A stretch of 64,000 bases of DNA from JAFECT01 sp035551675 (GTDB taxonomy: Bacteria; Pseudomonadota; Alphaproteobacteria; Caulobacterales; Caulobacteraceae). The stretch lies in NCBI GenBank assembly GCA_035551675.1, contig DASZMV010000082.1, positions 1-64,000 of the forward strand, written 5' to 3'. Numbering within the stretch: the stretch's first letter is position 1; every line of letters starts with the position of its first letter. This document shows positions 55,988 to 64,000 of the stretch, piece by piece. The position numbers were made by a program, and so were the translations under genes. The notes under the pieces were generated by a model that was given only the letters and a program-made list of their open reading frames with translations, had not been told where the DNA came from and searched no databases.

Positions 55988-57000
55988 CCCTGCGGCGTCA
56001 GCGCGTAGGGATCGTTCGCAGGCAGCGGCTTGGCGTCTTCCGCGCGCTGGGTCGCGACGCCGAGCGGCGGGCGCAGGCGGGTCGGCGCGGGCGTTGCTTT
56101 ATTGGCGGCCGGTTTGGAGACAGGAGCTTTCACAGCCGTAGAAACGGCGGCGGCGGACGCAGGTTTCGCGGTCGTTATGGCCGGCGCTACTGAAGGCGTC
56201 GCTGCGAGCGTGGGCGTATGCACGGGCGCGGGGTGCACCGCGACCGTCCGCGGCCTGCTCTGCGCCGGTTGCGCGAGATCGAGCGCGAACGCGACATCGA
56301 CGTCCACCGCGCTTCCCTTCGGGTCGGGCAGCGAGACCGAGAAGGCTTGCACCTTGCCCGGCGCCAACCGCACCGTCGGCAGACGCAGGATCTGCGATGC
56401 GATGCGCGCGCCCGACTTGTCGATGAGCGCGACGCGGATGGGGGGCGCCGACGCGGCGCGGCCGATAACGTTGCGCACCTGGCCCGACACGGTGACGGCG
56501 GCGAGGCCGTCGGGGGCAGGCGTCGCGGCGATCTTCTCAAACGAGAGACCGGTAGGGTTTACCGGTGCGCCGACCCAGGCATAGGCGCCGGCGGCTTTCG
56601 GATAGAGTTTCACCACGTCGACGCGGAACAGATAGGCGGCGCCGAGCAACAGGGCGAAGGCCGCGCACATCAGGCCCCAGACCACGCCCGCGGCGGCGGC
56701 CTCGCGCACCTTGCGCTTCTGTTCGACCTTGGCGCGAAATGTCTTGTGCACGTCCGGCGACGACGACATCGACGATGCGATGTCGGAGACCCCGGCGTCC
56801 GGCGCGGCAAACGACGGGAGTTCGGCCGTACGCACGACCGGCGCGGGCTCAGTGCCCGCTTTCAGGTCGAGCGGCGGCTGTTCGGGCGTGGCGCGCCAGT
56901 TCGATCCGCACGCGGCGCAGCGCACGGTGCGGCCCGACGTCCCGACACGGTCATCGTCGACGAAATAGCGGGTGGCGCACTCAGGACAGGTCAGTATCAT
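55984..57000 (-). CDS. Zinc-ribbon (MJ0042) membrane protein with DUF3426-like domain
   Basis: An N-terminal zinc ribbon C-P-E-C (residues 5-8) and C-A-A-C (about 29-32) is followed by a linker, a membrane helix near 104-124 and a periplasmic part (about 150-240) with V-S-G-Q-V-R-N-V-I-G-R that looks like DUF3426. The tail is Pro/Ala/Thr-rich. Such proteins are often encoded beside ftsE in alphaproteobacteria, and the gene is divergent from ftsE over 56 bases, but the role is unknown. I use the ATG at 57000 rather than TTG at 57006. The stop overlaps hpt. Confidence 0.85.
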   Translation of the reverse strand: MILTCPECATRYFVDDDRVGTSGRTVRCAACGSNWRATPEQPPLDLKAGTEPAPVVRTAELPSFAAPDAGVSDIASSMSSSPDVHKTFRAKVEQKRKVREAAAAGVVWGLMCAAFALLLGAAYLFRVDVVKLYPKAAGAYAWVGAPVNPTGLSFEKIAATPAPDGLAAVTVSGQVRNVIGRAASAPPIRVALIDKSGARIASQILRLPTVRLAPGKVQAFSVSLPDPKGSAVDVDVAFALDLAQPAQSRPRTVAVHPAPVHTPTLAATPSVAPAITTAKPASAAAVSTAVKAPVSKPAANKATPAPTRLRPPLGVATQRAEDAKPLPANDPYALTPQG

Positions 57001-57056
57001 GGCCAACGAATCGGAGGCGCATTCCCCTCCTCCTGAGGTCTCCGATTTCGGACCGC

Positions 57057-57872
57057 ATGTCCAGGAACGCCGCCGATCACGCTGCCTCCCAGGAGGCCGA
57101 AGAAGACTTCGGCCGGTCCGACGCTCCGGTTGTTCGCTTCGAGAACGTCGGCATGCGCTACGGGCGCGCGCCGGAAGTCCTGAAAGACATCGGATTTAAG
57201 TTAACGGCGGGCAGTTTCCACTTCCTTACCGGGCCGTCGGGCGCCGGAAAATCCTCACTTCTCAAGCTGATGTACCTGGCCGGCCGGCCCTCGCGCGGCA
57301 GCGTCCACCTGTTCGGCGAGAACGTGGAGAAGCTGAGGCGCCGCGACGTGCCGGAGCTTCGGCGGCGCGTGGGGGTGGTGTTTCAGGAGTACCGGCTGCT
57401 CGACCACCTGTCGGCCTTCGACAACGTCGCCCTGCCGCTGAGACTGTGCGGTCGCAAGCCGGCGAGCTACCGCGACGACGTGGCCGAGCTCTTGTCCTGG
57501 GTGGGCCTGGGCCAGCGGATGCACGCCCTGCCCCGCACCCTGTCCGGCGGCGAGCAACAGCGGCTGGCCATCGCGCGCGCGGTGGTGAACCGGCCCGAAC
57601 TGATCCTCGCCGACGAGCCCACCGGCAACGTAGACCATGAGATGAGCCTTCGGATCATTCGCCTGTTCGTCGAGCTGAACCGCCTCGGCGCCACGGTGGT
57701 CATCGCCAGCCATGACGAGGAACTGGTCGCCCGCTCCCGCATGCCGGTGCTGTACCTCGACCGCGGCCGGCTGAGTCGCGCCGCCTCGGCGGGCGTCGAG
57801 CCGGACTCCGAATCCGAACCTGAAACCGAGGCCGATTACGCCGCCGACGCCGAAGAGGGGAACCTGTTTTGA
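57057..57872 (+). CDS. ftsE: Cell division ATP-binding protein FtsE
   Basis: FtsE powers FtsX to regulate septal peptidoglycan hydrolases. Walker A G-P-S-G-A-G-K-S-S is near residue 60, the signature L-S-G-G-E-Q-Q-R-L-A-I-A-R-A near 163 and Walker B L-I-L-A-D-E-P-T-G-N near 185. The ATG at 57057 gives about 30 extra N-terminal residues and a C-terminal acidic tail (about 30 residues rich in Glu and Asp) beyond the usual 220-aa form. The stop overlaps the ftsX start. Confidence 0.96.
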   Translation: MSRNAADHAASQEAEEDFGRSDAPVVRFENVGMRYGRAPEVLKDIGFKLTAGSFHFLTGPSGAGKSSLLKLMYLAGRPSRGSVHLFGENVEKLRRRDVPELRRRVGVVFQEYRLLDHLSAFDNVALPLRLCGRKPASYRDDVAELLSWVGLGQRMHALPRTLSGGEQQRLAIARAVVNRPELILADEPTGNVDHEMSLRIIRLFVELNRLGATVVIASHDEELVARSRMPVLYLDRGRLSRAASAGVEPDSESEPETEADYAADAEEGNLF

Positions 57873-58762
57873 GCGTCTCCACAGGCGGTTGGCAGCGTTG
57901 GAAACCGGGCCCGCTCTTGCCCAAGGAGGACGATCGCGAGGTCTCCTTGGGTTTCGTGGTGGCGGTGCTGTGTTTCCTGGCGTGCCTGGCGGCGGTGACC
58001 GGCCTTGCCGCCAGCCGCGCGGCAGACGGCTGGGCAGGTCAGCTCCGCGGCGAAGCGACCGTGCAGGTCCGGCCCCGAGTCGGCGAGACCGAAACCGCCG
58101 CCGCCGGCCGGGCCGCCGAGGCGCTGGCGGGCGTGAAGGGGGTCAGCGAGGCCGTCGCCCTGGAGCGAGACAAGGCGGAAAAGCTGCTGAAACCTTGGAT
58201 CGGCGAAGCGACCCTGAAGGACCTGCCGATCCCGCAGCTGGTGACGGTCGAGCTCGACCCGCGCCACCCGGCGACCGCGCGGGACCTCAAGCGCGCGCTG
58301 GATATGGCCGGAGTGGACGGGGACGTGGACGACCACTCGCGCTGGCTGGCCGACGTGGAGCGCTCCGCCGGCGTCGTGCGTTGGGCCATAGCGGGGCTGT
58401 TCGCCCTGCTGGCCGCGGCTGCGGCCGCCGTCATCGCCTTCGCCACCCGTGCCGGGATGGCGGCGCAGAAGGACTTGGTGGAGGTGCTGCACTTGTCGGG
58501 CGCCCGGGACAACTACATCGCGGGCCTGTTCCAACTCCGGTTCGCCAAGCTGGCGGCGCTGTCCGGGCTTGCCGGCGCCCTGGCGGCGGCCTTCGCCATG
58601 GCGTTGCTGAAAAGCCTCGGCGGAGGGGATGGATTCACGCCCGTCCTGCCCCTGGCGTGGTCGGACCTCCTGGCGGTCTCGCCATGCCCGTTCGTGGCGG
58701 CTACGGTGGCGGTTCTGGCGGCGCGGGCGACGACCCTGCGCCTGCTGCACCGCAGTCCCTGA
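57869..58762 (+). CDS. ftsX: Cell division protein FtsX
   Basis: The permease partner of FtsE with an N-terminal helix (residues about 27-50), a periplasmic loop (about 55-165) that contacts hydrolase activators, and three C-terminal helices (about 170-195, 220-245 and 265-290). Length 297 aa fits. The start is TTG at 57869 overlapping the ftsE stop (TTGA), so translation is coupled. Downstream are a YdcF-like gene and plsC, an order found in Caulobacter relatives. Confidence 0.92.
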   Translation: MSVSTGGWQRWKPGPLLPKEDDREVSLGFVVAVLCFLACLAAVTGLAASRAADGWAGQLRGEATVQVRPRVGETETAAAGRAAEALAGVKGVSEAVALERDKAEKLLKPWIGEATLKDLPIPQLVTVELDPRHPATARDLKRALDMAGVDGDVDDHSRWLADVERSAGVVRWAIAGLFALLAAAAAAVIAFATRAGMAAQKDLVEVLHLSGARDNYIAGLFQLRFAKLAALSGLAGALAAAFAMALLKSLGGGDGFTPVLPLAWSDLLAVSPCPFVAATVAVLAARATTLRLLHRSP

Positions 58763-58798
58763 GTCTTGGCCCTGAGTTTTGACCTTGAGTGAGCGACG

Positions 58799-59455
58799 AT
58801 GAAGGTCCTGGTGGCGATCCTGGTGGTGGCGCTGGTCTGGTTGGCGGGCCTGGTGGCCTTCGCCCAGCGGGTCCAACGCCTGACGCCCCCCGACCCGGTG
58901 CCCCAGGCCGACGGCATCGTCGCCCTGACCGGCGCCTCGAACGCGCGCATCCAGGAAGCCATGGACCTGTTGCAGGCCGGCAAGGGCCGCCGCGTGCTGG
59001 TCTCCGGCGTCAACAAAGAGGTCACCCGCGATCAGTTGAACAAGGTCGCGAACGCCCCGGCCAATCTCTACGACTGCTGCGTCGACCTCGACTTCGACGC
59101 GCAGAACACCAAGGGCAATGCGCAGCAGATCGCCGACTGGGCGCGGGGCAAGAGCTTCAAGACCCTGATCGTGGTCACCAGCGACTATCATATGCCCAGG
59201 AGCCTGCTCGAGATCCACGGCGCATTGCCGGAAGCGACGCTGGTCCCCTATCCGATCGCAACGCCCGCGCTCGACACCCATCGCTGGTGGAAGACCTCCG
59301 GCGGCGCCTGGTTCATGACGCTGGAGTACTGCAAGTACCTCGCGGTGCTGACGCGCGAAGGCTTCATCAGCCTCGGCAATGCGATGGATCACGGGTCGCA
59401 CAAGACCGGGGCGAACGCCGCGCCGAATGCGCCGGCGTCCAACGCCGCGAAGTGA
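58799..59455 (+). CDS. YdcF/SanA-like DUF218 membrane-anchored protein
   Basis: A single N-terminal membrane helix (residues 3-22) precedes a DUF218 domain: G-I-V-A-L-T-G near residue 40 (nucleotide-binding-like strand), G-N-A-Q-Q-I-A-D-W near 106 and L-I-V-V-T-S-D-Y-H-M-P-R near 122. DUF218 proteins (SanA, ElyC) affect envelope integrity and lipid-carrier use. Length 218 aa fits. It follows ftsX and overlaps no neighbour, but spacing suggests one transcript with ftsEX and plsC. Confidence 0.88.
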   Translation: MKVLVAILVVALVWLAGLVAFAQRVQRLTPPDPVPQADGIVALTGASNARIQEAMDLLQAGKGRRVLVSGVNKEVTRDQLNKVANAPANLYDCCVDLDFDAQNTKGNAQQIADWARGKSFKTLIVVTSDYHMPRSLLEIHGALPEATLVPYPIATPALDTHRWWKTSGGAWFMTLEYCKYLAVLTREGFISLGNAMDHGSHKTGANAAPNAPASNAAK

Positions 59456-59463
59456 GCTGAGCC

Positions 59464-60174
59464 CTGCGCGTCGTCACCTCACTGCTGTTCGCGGCCTTCC
59501 TCTACCTCTCGATCGCGGTGGCGGGGATCCTGTACCTTCCTGCGCTGTTGGGACCGCGTCGGTTCTCCAACTATCTGGTCGGCCTGTGGGCCAAGCTCGT
59601 CAGCAGCGTGTTTCAGTCTCTGTGCGGGGTGACGGTCGAGCTCCGGGGCCTGCACCATCTACCGAAGGGCGCCGCCCTGATCGCGGCCAAGCACCAGGGC
59701 ATGTTCGACGTCATCGCGCCCTACGCCTATCTCGACGATCCGTGCTTCGTGCTGAAGAAGCAGTTGATGTATCTGCCGTTCTTCGGCTGGCATGCGTGGA
59801 AGACCGGCATGATCCCGGTCGATCGCTCAGCGGGCGCCAAGGCGCTGAAGAAGATGGTCGCCGACGTCAACGACCGCCTTAAGGAAGCGCGCCAGATCGT
59901 GATCTTTCCCGAAGGCACGCGCATCGCGCCCGACGAGACCGGCGACTACAAGCCGGGCATCGCGGCGCTCTACCGCGATCTCGGCGTGCCCTGCTATCCG
60001 GTCGCGACCAACTCCGGCGTCTGTTGGCCCGCGCACGGGTTCATGCGCCGTCCGGGCAAGGTGGTGTTCGAAATCCTCGAACCAATCCCGGCCGGGCTGA
60101 AACGCGGACAGTTCATGAGTGAACTCGAGACGCGCATCGAAACCGCGTCAAAGGCGCTGCTGGCGGAAACCTAA
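59464..60174 (+). CDS. plsC: 1-acyl-sn-glycerol-3-phosphate acyltransferase (PlsC)
   Basis: PlsC adds the second acyl chain to lysophosphatidate. The N-terminal helix L-R-V-V-T-S-L-L-F-A-A-F-L-Y-L is needed but has no ATG, GTG or TTG before it; the in-frame stop at 59458-59460 leaves CTG at 59464 as the likely start. The active H-x4-D motif is unusual here as K-H-Q-G-M-F-D (residues about 80-85), and F-P-E-G-T-R near 154 binds phosphate. Length about 236 aa fits. A GTG at 59518 would remove the helix. It is the last gene of the ftsE-plsC run and convergent with hisC. Confidence 0.85.
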   Translation: MRVVTSLLFAAFLYLSIAVAGILYLPALLGPRRFSNYLVGLWAKLVSSVFQSLCGVTVELRGLHHLPKGAALIAAKHQGMFDVIAPYAYLDDPCFVLKKQLMYLPFFGWHAWKTGMIPVDRSAGAKALKKMVADVNDRLKEARQIVIFPEGTRIAPDETGDYKPGIAALYRDLGVPCYPVATNSGVCWPAHGFMRRPGKVVFEILEPIPAGLKRGQFMSELETRIETASKALLAET

Positions 60175-60215
60175 CCGGTAGACAGGCCGGAAACCGCGGT
60201 TAGCCGTAACGGTTG

Positions 60216-60397
60216 GCGCAATGATTCATAGAGAAAGAGGAGAAGTAGGAGAAGGAGCGGGGCCGACTGGCTGTTGCGATCGAAGCTACTGACCGCGCTT
60301 CGCGCGATCGATCCTTCCTGTCGCGCGACAGCGGATTGTTTGCGCAACTCTCCTCTTTCTCCGCTTCCTCCTCTTTCTCCGTGCTCAAAATGCGCAA
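60216..60397. repeat. Imperfect inverted-repeat element in a convergent junction
   Basis: Left arm 60216-60260 contains GAGAAAGAGGAG (60231-60242), matched exactly by CTCCTCTTTCTC at 60368-60379; outward, GCGCAATG at 60216-60223 is mirrored by GCGCA near 60392-60396. The left arm is a run of (A/G)GAGAA-type units and the right arm of TTTCTCC units. Between the arms lie CGCGC/GCGCG and CTGTCG/CGACAG hairpins. It fills the gap between plsC and hisC and contains no frame. Confidence 0.75.
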
Positions 60398-60400
60398 CGC

Positions 60401-61522
60401 TTAAGCGTCCGCGAACGCCTGCAGCGCATCGAGCAGCACGCGGTTCTGTTCTTCCGTTCCCACCGTGATGCGTAGACAATCCGCGAGACCGTAGCCGCCG
60501 ACCGGGCGCACGATCACGCCGCGCGAGTGCAGGAAGGCGTCGGCCTGGGGTGCGGTCTTCGCCGGGTTCGGGAAACGCACCAGCACAAAGTTGCCGGCGG
60601 AGGGAAACACCTCGAAGCCCATGCCGCGGATCGCCTGGGTCAGGCGCGGGCGCCACTGACGCACCAGTTCGCGCGACTTTTCCTGGTGAGCGTCGTCGCT
60701 GAGCGCGGCGATGGCGGCTTCCTGCGCGGGGATGGCGTTGTTGAACGGCAAGCGAATGCGATCGACCGCCTCGGCTACGGCGATCGGCGCATAGCCGAAG
60801 CCGACGCGCAGGCCAGCGAGACCGTGAATCTTGGAGAAGGTGCGGGTGACCACGAGGTTCTGCGCATGACGCGCGAGATCCAGCGCCGATTCCCAATCGG
60901 GTTCGGTGACGTATTCGGCGTAGGCCTCGTCGACCACCAACAACACGCGCTCGGGCAGGCCCGCGTGCAGGCGGCGGATTTCCTCGCCGGAGTTCCACGT
61001 GCCGGTCGGGTTCGCGGGGTTGGAGATGAAGACGATCTTGGTGCGCTCGTCGACCAGATCGAGCATGGCGTCGACGTCGACGCGCATGTCTGGTTCGGGC
61101 GCCATGCGGATCTCCGCCTGGTTGGCGCGCGCGGAGATGCGATAGGCGAGAAAACCGTACTGGCTGGTCACCATCACGTCGCCGGGTTCGAGATAGGTCT
61201 GGTTCAGTAGCGCGAAGATCTCATCCGAGCCGTTGCCGAAGACGAGACGCTCGGGCTCGAGGCCGAATTTTTTCGACACCGCCTCGCGCAGTTTCGACGC
61301 GCGGCCCTCGGGATAGATGTGCAGGCGCTCGACCGCAGCGAAGTACGCCTCCTTGGCCGCCTGGCTGGCGCCCAGCGGGTTTTCGTTCGACGACAGCTTG
61401 ATCGGATCGGCCACGCCCTCGATGCGCGCCTTGCCCCCGACATAGGGCGCGATGTCGAGGATCCCGGGCTTGGGCTCGGGCGCGGAGGCGGCGGGTTTGG
61501 TCGCGAGGGTTTCGATAGTCAT
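60401..61522 (-). CDS. hisC: Histidinol-phosphate aminotransferase-family enzyme
   Basis: A PLP aminotransferase of fold type I. The PLP Lys is in F-S-K-I-H-G-L-A-G-L-R-V-G near residue 235, with N-P-A-N-P-T-G near 175 and G-S-D-E-I near 95. Start ATG at 61522 with GGAGG eight bases upstream; the much longer frame to 61825 runs into the next gene and is rejected. In this context, next to a chorismate-mutase-like gene, it may serve aromatic amino acids as well as histidine, since HisC-type enzymes commonly do both; that is an inference. Confidence 0.92.
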   Translation of the reverse strand: MTIETLATKPAASAPEPKPGILDIAPYVGGKARIEGVADPIKLSSNENPLGASQAAKEAYFAAVERLHIYPEGRASKLREAVSKKFGLEPERLVFGNGSDEIFALLNQTYLEPGDVMVTSQYGFLAYRISARANQAEIRMAPEPDMRVDVDAMLDLVDERTKIVFISNPANPTGTWNSGEEIRRLHAGLPERVLLVVDEAYAEYVTEPDWESALDLARHAQNLVVTRTFSKIHGLAGLRVGFGYAPIAVAEAVDRIRLPFNNAIPAQEAAIAALSDDAHQEKSRELVRQWRPRLTQAIRGMGFEVFPSAGNFVLVRFPNPAKTAPQADAFLHSRGVIVRPVGGYGLADCLRITVGTEEQNRVLLDALQAFADA

Positions 61523-61545
61523 GGCGCGCCTCCGGGGAAAAGGCC

Positions 61546-62250
61546 TCAAACGGGATAGGGAGACGCCGCCGCCCCGATCACGCCGTTCAACCGACCGGGC
61601 GCGGACCTGAGACGCGGGTCCTGACGCTGCACATAGCCCGCCAAGCCGAACAGCTTCAACCCGCCCGCGGCCGCGATCCAACGTGCGGCAAAGCCGGCCT
61701 CCGCCAGCGCGGCCTCGATTTCCGAGGCCGTGGCCGTCGCATCGGTTATCCACAGGGTTTCGTCCGCCCCGGTCGGCTCGACTGTGACCTCGGCGACGGC
61801 GAGCGCGTCCACGGCGGTTTCCCACCGGGTCTCAGGCAGCAGGGCGAAGACCTGAAGCCTGGGCTCGACCAGCAAGCGGCCCCACCACGCCGACCTGGCG
61901 TCGAGCGCCAGCACCGCCGCGCAGCCGGGACCCTTGGCTGCCGCCATCGCCGCCTCGGGCGTGGCGCAGGGCTGCAGCATGGCGTGAAAGCCGAAGCGCC
62001 GGCGCGTCAGGTCGGCGACCTGCATCGGATCGTTTCCGCCCCAAAGGGCGATGACCTCGAGACCGGAAGTGCGTGCGTTCAGCGCACGCCAGGCGATCAG
62101 GGAGGTTTCCGACGCGTCGCCCAACAAGGCGCGCGTGCGGATTGCGTCGTCGCTCGGCGCGAATATCTCCACCGAAACGTCCCGGCGCGACGCCGACCAG
62201 GCGTTCAGCGCCTCGAACAGGCGCGCGTCCGGATCGTCGCTTTCGCTCAC
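61546..62250 (-). CDS. Chorismate-mutase-associated C-terminal-domain-like protein (uncertain)
   Basis: A 234-residue protein starting with GTG. Blocks such as R-A-L-N-A-R-T-S-G-L-E-V-I-A-L-W-G-G-N-D-P near residue 55, R-R-R-F-G-F near 84, A-A-V-L-A-L-D near 112 and W-W-G-R-L-L-V-E-P near 122 resemble the C-terminal part of alphaproteobacterial chorismate mutases that lie beside hisC. The AroQ helical mutase domain itself is missing: only about 40 residues precede the block. It may be a truncated or specialised derivative. The hisC neighbour fits aromatic amino acid synthesis. My recognition is tentative. Confidence 0.45.
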   Translation of the reverse strand: MSESDDPDARLFEALNAWSASRRDVSVEIFAPSDDAIRTRALLGDASETSLIAWRALNARTSGLEVIALWGGNDPMQVADLTRRRFGFHAMLQPCATPEAAMAAAKGPGCAAVLALDARSAWWGRLLVEPRLQVFALLPETRWETAVDALAVAEVTVEPTGADETLWITDATATASEIEAALAEAGFAARWIAAAGGLKLFGLAGYVQRQDPRLRSAPGRLNGVIGAAASPYPV

Positions 62251-62251
62251 C

Positions 62252-63280
62252 TCAGAAGATCTTCGGGGCGCCGGCGAGGTGCTGGCCGGCGAAGCGCGTG
62301 TCCTTGCCGTCGAAGGTGACCACGACCTTGCTCTGGCTCGCGAGACCCCTCAGCACCGAGCCCGCGAAGCCCGAGGCGTTATCCGCGCCGAGCGACTGTG
62401 TCATCGCGCGGTCGAGCACCTTGCCCGAGCGGCGCAGATCCAGGGTCACGTCGCCGCTCAATCGGCCGTCGGAACTAACGGTCATGGCCGGGCTGGAGGC
62501 TTCGACCGCGGCGTCGCCCTGAACGAATTCCGCGTGGTTGTCGGTGATATCGCCGTCGGCGCGCGTCCAGGCGCCCACCGCCTTCTTCCACGACGAGGCC
62601 TTGGCGCGATCGAGATGTTCGAGCGACCCTTCCCAGCGCGCCAGGAACGGCTGGTCGCCGATGATCGAGCCGAGCTGGCTCGCCGGCTGCGCCTTGGCGC
62701 CCTGGACCACGACGATGAAGGCGCCGGCGCCCGCGTCGTTGGCTTTCGGCAGCATGTTGAAGTCGATGTACTCGGCCGACGCGAGCGGGAACGGCTGCGA
62801 CCCCGGTTGCGGCGTGAACACCGGCCGGCGCATCTCGAAGCGGATGTCGCCGGGGAAGCTATCCAGATGGTCGAGGCTGGCGCGGATCGCGACGGCGTCG
62901 ATCTTCACCGCCCCTTCGCTCTTGCCGCGCGTCCAGATCAGGCCCTTGGGCGCGGCGACGACCCACTTGCCGAGCGCGTAGGTTTCGGCCTCGGCGGCGA
63001 CCTCCGGCGCGCTCAGGCTCGCGCCGCCCGGCGCATCGATGCGCACGTCCTCGAACTGGACGAAGGTGCGGAACGGCCAGCCGCTCACGTGACGCTCGCG
63101 CCAGACCACGGTGTAGCCGGCCTTGCCGAGTTCCTTCACCTTGGCGTCGCTCTCGGTCTCGACCCGGTGGGCGACCACCAACCACCAGACCGTCCAGGCG
63201 GCCAGGGCCAGGAGGACCACGGCAAACGGGGCGAGCAGGCCGACGTAGCCGCCGCGTTTTTTGGGGTTCGTCTCGCTCAT
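62252..63280 (-). CDS. DUF2125 protein
   Basis: A 342-aa protein with one N-terminal membrane helix (residues 12-35, L-L-A-P-F-A-V-V-L-L-A-L-A-A-W-T-V-W-W) and a large periplasmic domain with V-S-G-W-P-F-R, the DUF2125 hallmark, near residue 64, and repeated beta strands. DUF2125 is common in alphaproteobacteria; its role in the envelope is unknown. The neighbourhood with hisC is conserved in the class. Its stop is two bases before the GTG start of the next gene. Confidence 0.88.
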   Translation of the reverse strand: MSETNPKKRGGYVGLLAPFAVVLLALAAWTVWWLVVAHRVETESDAKVKELGKAGYTVVWRERHVSGWPFRTFVQFEDVRIDAPGGASLSAPEVAAEAETYALGKWVVAAPKGLIWTRGKSEGAVKIDAVAIRASLDHLDSFPGDIRFEMRRPVFTPQPGSQPFPLASAEYIDFNMLPKANDAGAGAFIVVVQGAKAQPASQLGSIIGDQPFLARWEGSLEHLDRAKASSWKKAVGAWTRADGDITDNHAEFVQGDAAVEASSPAMTVSSDGRLSGDVTLDLRRSGKVLDRAMTQSLGADNASGFAGSVLRGLASQSKVVVTFDGKDTRFAGQHLAGAPKIF

Positions 63281-63289
63281 GGTGATGTT

Positions 63290-64000
63290 CTAGGCGGTTT
63301 GGCCGCCGGTTTGAAGGAAGGCGCGCACGCCATCGAGCGCATCGACCAAGCCGACCCGCTGAATCTCAACCCCCGGCGGCAGGCTGGCGAACAGGCGGGT
63401 GGGGGCCGCGGCGTCCAGGAGCACGAACACCCCACGGTCGTCGGCGCGGCGGATCAGGCGGCCGAAGGCCTGGGCGATGCGGGCGCGGGCGACCGCGTCG
63501 TCATAGCTCTTGCCGCCGAAGCGCGCGCGCCGCGCCTTGTGCAACAGGTCGGGCCTGGGCCACGGCACGCGGTCGAAGGCGATCAGGCGCAACGCCGTTC
63601 CCGGCACGTCGATGCCGTCGCGCACCGCGTCGGTGCCGAGCAGGCACGAATGCTCCTCCGCGCGGAACACATCGACCAGAGCGCCGACCTCCAGCGGGTC
63701 GACATGCTGGGCGTAGAGCGACAGGCCCTTCTGCGCGAGCGGGCCGGCGAGCTGTTCGTAAACCGCCCGCAGACGCCGGATCGCGGTGAACAGGCCGAGC
63801 GCGCCGCCGCCGGACGCGAGGAACAGCTCGCGCATCGCCGCCGCCATCTGCCGCGCGTCGTCGCGCGCGATGTCGGTGACCACGAAGACGCGCGCCTGGG
63901 AGGCGTAGTCGAAGGGTGATTCCACCCGCGTGAGTTTCGGCGCGACCGGCAGGCGCGCGGTGCCCGACTTCAACCGCGCGAGTTCGAACGGATCCTCCAA
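63290..64000 (-). CDS. DinG/YoaA-type superfamily 2 DNA helicase, C-terminal part
   Basis: The frame runs off the right edge, so the N-terminal part (Walker A, DEAH box and Fe-S domain) is not visible. The 236 residues here are a C-terminal helicase domain: L-L-G-T-D-A-V-R-D-G-I-D-V-P-G near residue 120, D-R-V-P-W-P-R-P-D near 144 and Q-A-F-G-R-L-I-R-R near 178 are the motif V/VI blocks of DinG-like helicases. It ends ten bases before the DUF2125 start. Such enzymes act in DNA repair at stalled forks. Confidence 0.85.
   Translation of the reverse strand: MEDPFELARLKSGTARLPVAPKLTRVESPFDYASQARVFVVTDIARDDARQMAAAMRELFLASGGGALGLFTAIRRLRAVYEQLAGPLAQKGLSLYAQHVDPLEVGALVDVFRAEEHSCLLGTDAVRDGIDVPGTALRLIAFDRVPWPRPDLLHKARRARFGGKSYDDAVARARIAQAFGRLIRRADDRGVFVLLDAAAPTRLFASLPPGVEIQRVGLVDALDGVRAFLQTGGQTA

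Overview
This window is 64 kb of a high-GC (about two-thirds G+C) alphaproteobacterial chromosome, most likely from the Caulobacterales (Phenylobacterium/Caulobacter-like). The assignment is an inference. It rests on gene neighbourhoods such as prfA-MOSC-prmC-DUF4167 followed by clpB, lysC-ptsP, argH-small lipoprotein-lysA, hpt-zinc ribbon facing ftsE-ftsX, and parvulin-argJ facing secA, and on a large TonB-dependent receptor and an orphan Flp pilin. Nearly all of it is core chromosome. I see no rRNA, tRNA, insertion sequence, prophage, integrase or CRISPR array.

Layout. 1-6.1 kb: the end of a membrane-anchored TPR protein, a TPP riboswitch controlling thiC, and a fatty acyl-CoA synthetase. 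6.1-12.1 kb: a TonB receptor facing the AMPylase SelO, then small membrane or secreted proteins, one of them very Gly/Tyr-rich. 12.1-20.5 kb, minus strand: clpB, a DUF4893 lipoprotein, a CDF metal exporter, DUF4167, prmC, a MOSC protein and prfA. 20.6-28.8 kb: an Rrf2 regulator with a TauE-type exporter, a GST, a frameshifted small gene coupled to ispG, a RodZ-like protein, ptsP and lysC. 28.9-34.3 kb: ubiG; a DoxX-like, DUF1178, nitrilase, grxC and comF run; an NDUFAF5-like methyltransferase; an Flp pilin.

34.3-45.4 kb: mutT, an ABC-2 exporter, argJ and a parvulin, divergent from secA; a Rieske oxygenase; two TetR regulators. 45.5-50.1 kb: a HIG1-type protein, a cobalamin adenosyltransferase, etfBA and 3-hydroxybutyryl-CoA dehydrogenase, the last two preceded by related TGC-N3-GCA palindromes. 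50.1-55.4 kb: tlpA, argH, an LptM-like lipoprotein, lysA, a truncated DUF4175 gene and a cold-shock gene. 55.4-64 kb: hpt, a zinc-ribbon protein, ftsEX, a YdcF-like protein, plsC, hisC, a chorismate-mutase-associated-like protein, DUF2125 and the end of a DinG-type helicase.

No dramatic new system is evident. The most unusual features are: (1) four convergent gene junctions that each hold a different long inverted-repeat element; (2) a small gene translationally coupled to ispG and broken by one extra T; (3) an unlisted 58-codon Flp pilin gene behind mutT; (4) a lysA-linked DUF4175 gene cut to about a quarter of its usual length; (5) a tandemly repeated hairpin and PhaR-like operators around the etf/hydroxyacyl-CoA dehydrogenase region.
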